Shown piece after piece: positions 57,714 to 64,000 of a stretch of 64,000 nucleotides of DNA (its first letter is position 1; the number at the start of each line of letters is the position of its first letter). The position numbers and the translations under genes were made by a program. The notes under the pieces are model-generated. The model did no database searches, had not been told where the DNA came from, and was given only the letters and a program-made list of their open reading frames with translations. The DNA comes from a virus. The stretch lies in IMG/VR virus record IMGVR_UViG_3300042340_000379, positions 143,856-207,855 of that record. One strand, given 5' to 3'.

Positions 57714-57927
57714 CCCCACCCCCGACCAACTGATTAACTTATTTCAGCCCACTCCCTGGCAAGCCGGGAACCCGCCAGGGCCGGGGTGGTATTTGGTGAC
57801 GGTAGACATTAGCGGTAGCCGGGAAACCGAGTATGCCTACTGGCTACCCGGAGCCTGGGACGATGCGGAGAATGTTGTAGCCTGGCAACCCCTGCCGGAA
57901 CCGTACCAAGGTAAGGGAAAGGCTTGA
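57706..57927 (+). CDS. DUF551-like small protein, 73 aa
   Basis: ATG 57706 overlaps the previous stop. The C-terminal stretch PGPGWYLVTVDISG and NVVAWQPLPEPYQGKG is the W.PLPEPY pattern of small phage DUF551-type proteins. Its stop is 2 bases before array G. Function unknown in the family. Confidence 0.6.
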   Translation: MTNPTPDQLINLFQPTPWQAGNPPGPGWYLVTVDISGSRETEYAYWLPGAWDDAENVVAWQPLPEPYQGKGKA

Positions 57928-57929
57928 TA

Positions 57930-58072
57930 GGGCCCGCAAAAGTCCTTTTAGGGCCCGTCAAGGGCCTTTTACGTCCCGACGAGGGCCCTAAAGGGCCCGC
58001 AAAAGTCCTTTTAGGGCCCGTCAAGGGCCTTTTAGGGCCCGCAAAAGTCCTTTTAGGGCCCTAAAAGGGCCA
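57930..58072. repeat. GGGCCC phased array G
   Basis: Unit GGGCCCGCAAAAGTCCTTTTA and GGGCCCGTCAAGGGCCTTTTA in alternation; about 143 bases starting right after the stop of the previous gene. Similar to array B. No gene inside. Together with arrays A to F it makes seven arrays in 25 kb. Confidence 0.85.
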
Positions 58073-58086
58073 TAGGAAAAATCAGT

Positions 58087-58350
58087 ATGGATATTGATAT
58101 AGAGCAACTTCTGCTTTTAGCGCAACTTGCGAGTCATAGCTGGCGATCCGTAACAGCTAAAATAGATATACAGCTTTTGCAAGCTGTATATGATAGAAAG
58201 ATCGTCTGCAGCAAGCCAGATGTTGTAGTTGATCGCATGCAAGCGTTAATGCTGGCTCGTGGCGTGCCGTTGCTTGGCACTCATGTGCATATAGAGCAAC
58301 AAGACGAATCTCACCTAGATTGGGATTCAATATTAGGTACCTGTCAATAA
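58087..58350 (+). CDS. hypothetical protein, 87 aa
   Basis: ATG 58087 right after array G, with AGGAAAAATCAGT upstream. Short acidic helical protein (DIEQLLLLAQLASHSWRSVT). The DNA contains ATACAGCTT..AAGCTGTAT near 58170-58191, a perfect 9-bp stem. Unknown function. Confidence 0.5.
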   Translation: MDIDIEQLLLLAQLASHSWRSVTAKIDIQLLQAVYDRKIVCSKPDVVVDRMQALMLARGVPLLGTHVHIEQQDESHLDWDSILGTCQ

Positions 58351-58354
58351 AAGA

Positions 58355-58468
58355 ATGGGTCTAGTTAATTTGCTAGAGCACCTAAGTTCAAGATTCTTTA
58401 GTGGAGCCATTGCTAACCTGCGGGACGCTCATGACAATGCGATCGCGACAGGTGAAGTGGATTTTTAG
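58355..58468 (+). CDS. possible 37-aa protein
   Basis: ATG 58355 shortly after the previous stop (AAAAGA upstream). Thirty-seven residues, helical (MGLVNLLEHLSSRFFSGAIA). Size makes it uncertain. Confidence 0.35.
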   Translation: MGLVNLLEHLSSRFFSGAIANLRDAHDNAIATGEVDF

Positions 58469-58637
58469 CGTCCGTACACTTTCCACGCGATCGCCATTGA
58501 CGATTCAATGTATTGGAGTGAAGATAGAGGAGCGCTGAGGTTAATGCCCTCTTAGGGCTTTGCAAGCACCACCGATGACGCGCCCTCAACCCCTCTTAGG
58601 GATGCCCGAAAGGGCTGTCGTTGAGCAGAGAATTGCC

Positions 58638-58892
58638 ATGGAAAAGATGATTCACTTGGATGAGCCTCCATACATGGAGGCTCCCGAAGATCCTGATAGC
58701 AGCCCCATCTGGTCAACTTATAACGGGGTATTGATCGAATGCCACACCCGCTGCGTTGACCAGGCTCCGAGCGAAATGCGCGATCTTGGATACATAGAGG
58801 TCGCAAACCCTCACCCATTTGGGGAGCTATGGTGCAAAGAGTCCATGCTAGCTGAAGGATTGCCCTTGATTGAGCGAGAGGTCTTGGTATGA
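58638..58892 (+). CDS. hypothetical protein, 84 aa
   Basis: ATG 58638 is used, by analogy with the start after ATGCCCxAAAGG leaders at 53844; the earlier ATG 58602 (in such a leader) is the alternative. Acidic protein with Cys pairs. The DNA holds GAGCCTCCAT..ATGGAGGCTC near 58661, a perfect 10-bp stem. Overlaps the next gene (ATGA). Confidence 0.5.
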   Translation: MEKMIHLDEPPYMEAPEDPDSSPIWSTYNGVLIECHTRCVDQAPSEMRDLGYIEVANPHPFGELWCKESMLAEGLPLIEREVLV

Positions 58893-59722
58893 GTGATGCA
58901 TTAACCCAACTTCGCTACGGGTTCAGAGGGCTTGCCCAACTAGGGTCGTCGTTCGAGGAGTGCTTGGTAGCCGTGCTGCCAGCTCTCAATAGAATCGTGT
59001 CCGACGCCGAGAATTGGCAGTTAGTTTTTGACCTACTGCACTGGGACTGGGAGGGTCTGGGCAGGGCTCCCGTTCCTATTAAGTTGCAAGACCAGCTATT
59101 ACTGGCTCTGTCACCCTGGAAATCGGAGACCGCAGCCATTCTAAGGCGACTGGAAGCATCGGCTCAAGAGTGGGCTGATGCACTCAACGCCGCTGGCCTG
59201 AGTCCCTCTGAGGCTTTGGGGCTGGCAAAGGCTGACATAGAAATGACTGTTGAAAAGGAGTCAGCGCTGACTGCCGTGGCTACTCACAAGAGCGCGATCG
59301 CTCCCCCGCTAGAGATCGTGCGCCAGTATCGTCAGTTCTATCGAGCCAGCAAGATGTACTCGCCCGAGAGAACCAATGCGCTAAAGCCTCTGCTGTTAGC
59401 CAAGGAAGTCATCCAGCGCAGTTCCTCGACTGGTGAAGATCTAGCCGTAGAAGTCGCTGGCCGCATTGCCGCCCACCTGGCCCAGGTGCGTCGTGGCACG
59501 GCCAAGGGTCGATGGGTCATCTCCAGCCAGGATGCCGAGCGGCAGGCGATTTCTGAGTTTGCCAGATTCCTGGTTCATCATCTGCTAGGTGAGAGATTCC
59601 GGGGCGACAAGTCTCAGTTCAGTTCCAAGACTGGCATCGGACTGATTGAGGATGCCTGCTTTTTCCTGTACCTACTAGAGCAAGAGAAAGAAAACGATTC
59701 CAAGGAGGCTTCGCGTGGATAA
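58889..59722 (+). CDS. hypothetical protein, 277 aa
   Basis: ATG 58889 overlaps the previous TGA (ATGA). A 277-residue helical protein; the last 80 residues are regularly helical (WVISSQDAERQAISEFARFL then VHHLLGERFRGDKSQFSSK). I see a distant resemblance to helical small-subunit-like domains of CRISPR effector proteins but no diagnostic motif, so no call is made. Confidence 0.55.
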   Translation: MSDALTQLRYGFRGLAQLGSSFEECLVAVLPALNRIVSDAENWQLVFDLLHWDWEGLGRAPVPIKLQDQLLLALSPWKSETAAILRRLEASAQEWADALNAAGLSPSEALGLAKADIEMTVEKESALTAVATHKSAIAPPLEIVRQYRQFYRASKMYSPERTNALKPLLLAKEVIQRSSSTGEDLAVEVAGRIAAHLAQVRRGTAKGRWVISSQDAERQAISEFARFLVHHLLGERFRGDKSQFSSKTGIGLIEDACFFLYLLEQEKENDSKEASRG

Positions 59723-59972
59723 AGTTCTTGGCTTAGATGTTGTCAACAGGTTCAACCCTGGCGGGATAGAAGCCACTCTGAAGATGTGGCATGAAGACCC
59801 TGAGCAGGTTGGCCGATGGGTAGTGTTCGATGGAGTTCAGGTTTCGCTGAGAGATCGCCTGAACAACCTGCGAGAGGGGGAACGATCGATCTGCCTGGTC
59901 GAAGAATTAGCGTCAGTCGTCGGGGACAATGCACATCTAACCCTGGGGGAATTCCTATACAACGACTTCTAA
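59715..59972 (+). CDS. hypothetical protein, 85 aa
   Basis: GTG 59715 with AAGGAGG 6 bases upstream, overlapping the previous gene. Acidic helical protein (NRFNPGGIEATLKMWHEDPE). Convergent with the HNH gene (overlap of 4 bases at 59969-59972). Unknown. Confidence 0.55.
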   Translation: MDKVLGLDVVNRFNPGGIEATLKMWHEDPEQVGRWVVFDGVQVSLRDRLNNLREGERSICLVEELASVVGDNAHLTLGEFLYNDF

Positions 59973-60259
59973 CTCTTCTTCCACCGCCTCCACCCTCTAG
60001 GAGTAATACTCTCATGGCGAGGGGTGGTTCTTCTTCCGGGACGCCTCTCGCCATCACTTAAGCGCTCTAGATTTCCCTTATGATTGATAGAGCGCTTTCC
60101 ATTTTTGTGGTGAACCACAGTCCCATCGTTAGGCTTAGCACCGGCTATCCGACGATAGGCCCGTCGCCCATCTTTCCATCGACCATTACCCGTGCCCAGG
60201 ATGGCTGCTAGGCGCTTCTTCTTGTGGGCAGGTGACTGTTCGTAGCCAGGTTGAGGCAT
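59969..60259 (-). CDS. small HNH-type endonuclease-like protein, 96 aa
   Basis: Basic minus-strand protein with an HNH core: RAYRRIAGAKPNDGTVVHHK, then NGKRSINHKGNLERLSDG. The HHK..N..N pattern after DGT and the NLE.L.. end is the usual small phage HNH family that cuts or nicks DNA. It interrupts the run of plus-strand genes, as free-standing homing endonucleases do. Confidence 0.65.
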   Translation of the reverse strand: MPQPGYEQSPAHKKKRLAAILGTGNGRWKDGRRAYRRIAGAKPNDGTVVHHKNGKRSINHKGNLERLSDGERRPGRRTTPRHESITPRGWRRWKKS

Positions 60260-60305
60260 AGGAGGGGTGCAGAACGCTCAATGTATTTTAACCAACGGAG
60301 ACTTT

Positions 60306-60626
60306 ATGCCTGAACGAAGAGACGGCTTTTACCTCATCTATGAGTGCGATGGCCACTGCCACTATGATTCAATGGTCATCAAGGCTATCCTCACGAAAGA
60401 GAGCCAAGCAATCGCGCACTACACCCGGATCGAGTCGGCATATCCCGCCAATGGGGCTGGCTGGCGAGTGAAGATGGGATACCTGCCCAAAGACCATGAT
60501 ATGCAAGGCGATGGCGACATCTTGCGCCAGATGGAAGATGTTACACCCACTATTCTGTGTTCACGCGATGCGAAATGGCTTCCGTCCTCCAAGCATCAAA
60601 GAGAGTCCCGTAAGGAGAGGATTTAA
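60306..60626 (+). CDS. hypothetical protein, 106 aa
   Basis: ATG 60306 has CGGAGACTTT upstream and is preferred over the upstream start at 60267. A mixed protein with Cys and His (YECDGHCHYDSMVIKAILTK). The C-xxx-H-C-H cluster near residue 12-18 may bind metal. Its end is close to the next gene's SD. Confidence 0.5.
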   Translation: MPERRDGFYLIYECDGHCHYDSMVIKAILTKESQAIAHYTRIESAYPANGAGWRVKMGYLPKDHDMQGDGDILRQMEDVTPTILCSRDAKWLPSSKHQRESRKERI

Positions 60627-60630
60627 CGCC

Positions 60631-61287
60631 ATGGCCAACCCTATCGACACGTCTCCCATATCCATCGCCCACGTTGACCTGTCAAAAGGCTCTCTCGCTT
60701 TCAAGGACGCACTGACTTTCACGCCCACGATGGACAGGAACCTGATCTTAGTCCTGGATGCGGAGACGGGCATCTACGCTTTTGCTGAGACTAGAGACCA
60801 ACTCATAGAGGAGATCCATGAACAGCTTCGATTCATGTGGCTCGCCTATGCCATGGAAGATGACTACAAGCTCACTCAAAGCGCGATCGCATTTAACAAC
60901 AACAACAACGAGGAAGCTATAACTAAGATAAAAGCAAAAATTATGGAGTTTGATTGCGAGGCAGATCCTGGCGATCCGCATTCCACTAAAACTGAGGGTG
61001 CTGAATTGACGCCAGAGCGAGCCTACTACTACGGCGAGCTACGCGAGACTTTTAGCTGGACATACGAAACCACTTCCCGGTTTGTATTCTCATGTCCTGC
61101 CTCTGCCGATCCCGACAGCTTGATGGACAGATATGCCTATGATGAGCGAGGCGGTGGAGACGGTGCCGATGGCGACTACGAGTCGAGTTGCAGTCGAGTC
61201 GAGTCCTTGGGCGCTCAACCTATCCCAGAGGAACATTTCAACGTCATGAAACTCTACTTGCCTGACCTGACTATATCCGAGGATTAG
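60631..61287 (+). CDS. hypothetical protein, 218 aa
   Basis: ATG 60631 with AAGGAGAGG 10 bases upstream. A 218-residue acidic protein with an Asn-rich short tract (NNNNNEE) and a Gly/Asp-rich stretch (DERGGGDGADGDYESS). No family recognised. Confidence 0.55.
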   Translation: MANPIDTSPISIAHVDLSKGSLAFKDALTFTPTMDRNLILVLDAETGIYAFAETRDQLIEEIHEQLRFMWLAYAMEDDYKLTQSAIAFNNNNNEEAITKIKAKIMEFDCEADPGDPHSTKTEGAELTPERAYYYGELRETFSWTYETTSRFVFSCPASADPDSLMDRYAYDERGGGDGADGDYESSCSRVESLGAQPIPEEHFNVMKLYLPDLTISED

Positions 61288-61303
61288 GTTCTATCCCCCA
61301 TTC

Positions 61304-61405
61304 ATGTTTGAGGAACTGTTTATACATTGGCTCGTTCATGGGGCGATCCTCCGTTGGATTGCCGCCTATTCTAGACGATGGATGGCGATCGTCTTTGTTC
61401 GTTAA
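61304..61405 (+). CDS. possible 33-aa ORF
   Basis: ATG 61304, no strong SD. A short, Trp/Arg-rich hydrophobic peptide (WLVHGAILRWIAAYSRRWMA). Could be a small membrane peptide or a chance frame. Confidence 0.25.
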   Translation: MFEELFIHWLVHGAILRWIAAYSRRWMAIVFVR

Positions 61406-61462
61406 TTACCTTTCTGAGAGGAAATACTCATGCCAAAGATCACAGCAACAGAGGACTAAGCT

Positions 61463-61642
61463 ATGCCAAACGGCCCATATAAAGTTAATCAAGACGACAT
61501 CGATCGCAGCAGCACCCTTGACCAGTCGGATCTAAACCGCTGGTACGTCCTCGTCTCTGGCACCATGCAGTTCGTTCGATCGCAGGAGGACGGCAAGACC
61601 CTGGTGCAACAGCTCAGGGACGACCTGCGGGCAATCTCTTGA
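61463..61642 (+). CDS. hypothetical protein, 59 aa
   Basis: ATG 61463 with AGAGGA 8 bases upstream. Fifty-nine residues, acidic (NGPYKVNQDDIDRSSTLDQS), followed by a very strong terminator at 61662. Too short for a 60-residue cut-off, but the SD and terminator make it a good gene. Confidence 0.55.
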   Translation: MPNGPYKVNQDDIDRSSTLDQSDLNRWYVLVSGTMQFVRSQEDGKTLVQQLRDDLRAIS

Positions 61643-61661
61643 CGCTCATGGGTACATCAAA

Positions 61662-61700
61662 ACAAATCAACCGCCGAGGATTCCTCGGCGGTTGATTTGT
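61662..61700 (+). terminator. 19-bp palindromic hairpin, likely terminator
   Basis: ACAAATCAACCGCCGAGGA and its reverse complement around one T; the T-rich 3-prime arm ends GATTTGT. It follows the 59-aa gene and isolates the PolA gene's leader. Confidence 0.75.
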
Positions 61701-61796
61701 ATAGTACAAATTTTAAGGGACGGCGGTGTTAAGGAGATTTCAATCCCTGGTAGGGATTAGTGTGAACTCACCGCTCAATCTGTACTAAAAGTAGAG

Positions 61797-61837
61797 GGGC
61801 GGCGGTGTTGGGGAGAACAACACCCTAGCCGCCGCCC
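61797..61837 (+). other. GC-rich stem in the leader of the polymerase gene
   Basis: GGGCGGCGG (61797-61805) pairs with CCGCCGCCC (61829-61837), with an inner TGTTG/CAACA stem. It lies in a 350-base stretch (61701-62051) with no credible gene; a 63-codon frame at 61859 has no SD. A CCATCTCGGCAG boundary motif lies at 61847. It may control the polymerase gene or be part of an origin. Confidence 0.5.
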
Positions 61838-62051
61838 TGCTGGTCTGCCATCTCGGCAGTGAGATCCAGCTATGGATATAGTAGCAGATTTAAGCTAAAT
61901 AGCAAGAAATTTACTTTGGATAGTTGGGCAGAATCAGCCTATTTTTGTGCTTACAATAGGTGCAAGGCAATAAAAAAGCTGCGTGGGAACACAGCTTTAA
62001 GAATTACTTGTTTGGGAATCGACAGTCTATCTATCCACTCACTATTTTAAC

Positions 62052-63821
62052 ATGAAACAGAAAGCTGCATCGCCCTCCAGCAGTCAAAGTATCCAAGATT
62101 TAGAACTGAATCAACCTTGCGTGCCCCAAAGTATCCAGGATGCGCTAGCTAAGCTACCGTTAGAAACTCGGCAAAGAATAGAGAAGAACGTAGACAAGCT
62201 TAACCGAGGAATAGATAACGAAATCCTTAGACAAATTATTCACAAAGCTAATCCACAACTGTCTCATGCTTATGGAGTGGCTCTTGTTCGCAGCATACTT
62301 TGGCGTATGGAGCGGGACGCCCATCTATCCAAGATTAAAGAACCTATTTATAGACGCAGCATCCCTGTAAGTATTCTATGGTCAGCATTAAGTGGGGAGC
62401 CCTCTCGCATTTATAACAGCAATGCTAGGGCTCAGAAGTTTATGGGGGCTATTACCAAAGAGATAATCGACCCTCTATGGAGAAGCCGACTTATAACGAC
62501 AGTTCCCCATAACCGTAAGCAGCATAGGTGCCGAATCTTTAACCTAAGGCACGTCGCAAAAACAATCCACAACAGAGAACAAAAACCCCATATGCACCCA
62601 TTTGACTACAACCGCGTTGAAGATTACCAACTACCCCCAGTGGGAGTGGGTCAAGAGAAACTGCCTTTGCTCTGGTCTAAAGACAAAGCAAAGTACATGG
62701 CTATCACAAATGAGACCGGGGAATACCTCAGAAACTGCAAGTTCAGATTTGAGAGCATTGCATGGGATCGCATTGGGCTCTATTGGGCTAAGCAGTATGC
62801 AGACATAACAGCTAAATCTAGGGTGGCCTGCGATGCAAAGATCGGCTCGATCAAAAACGCTATTGAGGGTCTTGAATGGAAAATGGATGTTCAGCATACC
62901 GGGCAGTATCACATCCAGGGCCCAGGCCGTATGCATACCATTGGTGGAAGCATCGCGCTGCCAAAAGCATTCAGGCGGCTCTTTATCAGCCCTGTTAACA
63001 AGAACAACCTAGTACTCGAACTTGACCTTAAAAGCGCTCAGCTCGTTATCCTGAGTAAGTTTTTGGGGTGTACTGAGATCGTAAGCGCACTCCAGGACTG
63101 CCATAGAACGGGTAAATCTATTTGGGGTCTTATACAGCCAGAAGGGGAGTGTGTACCTAAGCGAGCGCTGAAAGTCCTAACCTATGGCCTATGCTTTGGA
63201 GCCAAGCGAGAAGACCTTCTCTATCTATGTAATAAGGAACTCTGGAAGACAGAATGCCCATTCGAGTTCTCAAAAGAAAGCCTAGATAAAGTTTTGGATG
63301 GGTTTTTAGCTCCTTTAGTCATTGAACGAGACAAATGGATGGCACGGTACACAAGCAAAGAGCTCAAAAAGAGAGGCACTAAGCTAACACACAAAAATGC
63401 TCTTGGGCTCGTATTTCAGGCAGGTAAAGAGCTGAAAGAATACGAGGCAAAGTGCAAAAAGTACGGGAAAAAGCCCCTGGATACTAAGATTGCAGGCCGT
63501 TTGCTGGCGCATTATGCCCAAGGTGAGGAGCAATTCATTATGCAGAGCTTCATTGCTAGCAGCGTGATGAAAGAGAACATATTAGACTTTAGCTATGACG
63601 GCCTAAGCGTTGAAGTTCCTATGAATTATGCAGAGATAACAGAACGATACGACGCATGGTTACAGGAATTTGACCCTGACCATCACTTTGAGTACTGTCC
63701 CCTATGGTTCAAACAGAACCCTGACCTAGATGGGCCCGACATGCTAGGCAATATGCTTCAGGAAAATTGGGAGGAGAAGTATAACCAAAAACCAGAAAAC
63801 CTTAAATATTTTCCTGAATAG
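62052..63821 (+). CDS. PolA-like DNA polymerase without exonuclease domains
   Basis: A 589-residue protein whose second half has the family A palm/fingers motifs: motif A LELDLKSAQL around D325, motif B K374-VLT-Y378-GLCFG, which aligns position for position with the KxxNFGxxYG motif of DNA polymerase I, and motif C SYDGLSVEV around D516, where YDG replaces HDE. A 320-residue N-terminal helical domain is not an exonuclease by eye. The gene ends before a perfect 18-bp hairpin. Probably the plasmid's replication polymerase; a phage T7-type RNA polymerase is the less likely alternative since motif C lacks HDS. Confidence 0.7.
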   Translation: MKQKAASPSSSQSIQDLELNQPCVPQSIQDALAKLPLETRQRIEKNVDKLNRGIDNEILRQIIHKANPQLSHAYGVALVRSILWRMERDAHLSKIKEPIYRRSIPVSILWSALSGEPSRIYNSNARAQKFMGAITKEIIDPLWRSRLITTVPHNRKQHRCRIFNLRHVAKTIHNREQKPHMHPFDYNRVEDYQLPPVGVGQEKLPLLWSKDKAKYMAITNETGEYLRNCKFRFESIAWDRIGLYWAKQYADITAKSRVACDAKIGSIKNAIEGLEWKMDVQHTGQYHIQGPGRMHTIGGSIALPKAFRRLFISPVNKNNLVLELDLKSAQLVILSKFLGCTEIVSALQDCHRTGKSIWGLIQPEGECVPKRALKVLTYGLCFGAKREDLLYLCNKELWKTECPFEFSKESLDKVLDGFLAPLVIERDKWMARYTSKELKKRGTKLTHKNALGLVFQAGKELKEYEAKCKKYGKKPLDTKIAGRLLAHYAQGEEQFIMQSFIASSVMKENILDFSYDGLSVEVPMNYAEITERYDAWLQEFDPDHHFEYCPLWFKQNPDLDGPDMLGNMLQENWEEKYNQKPENLKYFPE

Positions 63822-63879
63822 GATAAGAAAAACTTATATAGTACGAATATAGTACATAAAAAGTTTAATAAATAAGCTG

Positions 63880-63930
63880 AGCTTATGATCAATATAACTA
63901 AAACTTATATTGATCATAAGCTTTTATTTT
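63880..63930 (+). terminator. 18-bp hairpin terminator after the polymerase gene
   Basis: AGCTTATGATCAATATAA and its reverse complement with a 7-base loop, then TTTTATTTTTTC. The 60 bases before it (63822-63879) are AT-rich and hold direct TAGTAC repeats; the 3-prime side to 63970 is also AT-rich. An origin nearby is possible but not shown. Confidence 0.75.
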
Positions 63931-63971
63931 TTCTATTTTGAATTTCTAAAAAAAATATATTTTGTGGCCCA

Positions 63972-63982
63972 GGGGGGGGGGG
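63972..63982. repeat. 11-base poly-G tract near window end
   Basis: Eleven Gs follow GGCCCA, 18 bases before the window edge. No other G run of this length occurs in the window. It could be an assembly junction or tailing artefact. Confidence 0.6.
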
Positions 63983-64000
63983 AGCCATTCGGAGGTCGCT

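Noticed and set aside
32409-58072. CRISPR arrays in the GGGCCC repeats
   Set aside because: Units are contiguous 21-base tandem repeats without unique spacers, and no cas genes are present.
58889-59722. CRISPR effector subunit (Csc3/Cas10d-like C-terminus)
   Set aside because: Only a vague helical resemblance; no nuclease or palm motif and no other cas gene nearby.
61859-62050. 63-codon frame before the PolA-like gene
   Set aside because: No SD and Lys/Cys-rich random composition; more likely the leader of the polymerase gene.

Overview
The window looks like part of a cyanobacterial phage-plasmid (an extrachromosomal phage-like element) or a large temperate phage. The cyanobacterial host is inferred from the many HIP1-type octamers (GCGATCGC) and from the look of several families. 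Virion genes sit beside plasmid-type functions: an actin-like ParM/ParR partition pair and a PolA-like replication polymerase without exonuclease domains. No terminase, integrase, rRNA or complete tRNA gene is visible, so this is only part of the element.

Layout. 1-4.75 kb and 8.65-11.6 kb, minus strand: head and tail-assembly genes (portal, I-type protease/scaffold, gpE-like major capsid protein, decoration-like proteins, and a G/GT-type tail chaperone with a -1 slippery heptamer A AAA AAG). 4.83-8.63 kb, plus strand: an accessory island (SWIM zinc-finger protein, winged-helix protein, unknowns and two interrupted genes) inserted within the structural block. 11.6-23 kb, plus strand: three small genes, two of them membrane-anchored, and one 3360-residue giant protein with a DFDGD catalytic-loop motif like that of multisubunit or YonO-type RNA polymerases. 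23-24.4 kb: a relic of an IS200/IS605 element, an exported protein and a small gene. 24.4-31 kb: tail and baseplate-like genes including a PAAR spike tip. 31-32.4 kb: parMR. 33-61.6 kb: mostly small plus-strand genes, most with their own strong Shine-Dalgarno, many separated by intrinsic terminators; this block holds a second giant DFDGD protein (1829 residues), a TctA-like permease and about 40 small unknown genes. 62-63.8 kb: the PolA-like polymerase, followed by an AT-rich end.

Three signals stand out. First, there are two unrelated-looking giant single-chain proteins with an RNA-polymerase-like DFDGD loop, one in virion territory and one in the presumed early region, recalling the virion/non-virion RNA polymerase pairs of giant phages but as single polypeptides. 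Second, seven dispersed arrays of a helically phased GGGCCC repeat (about 21 bp period, half-units of 10-11 bp) lie only in 32-58 kb; one is directly upstream of parM, where a parC centromere would be. Third, coding sequences of the 33-59 kb region, above all 42370-43176 and 33578-33949, are packed with perfect inverted repeats inside the reading frame, which no ordinary feature explains.

Four reading frames are interrupted (UGA at 5609, A6 frameshift at 8090, frameshift near 49750, UAG at 55688), suggesting decay, sequencing error or recoding. Functions of most small genes cannot be assigned from sequence alone.
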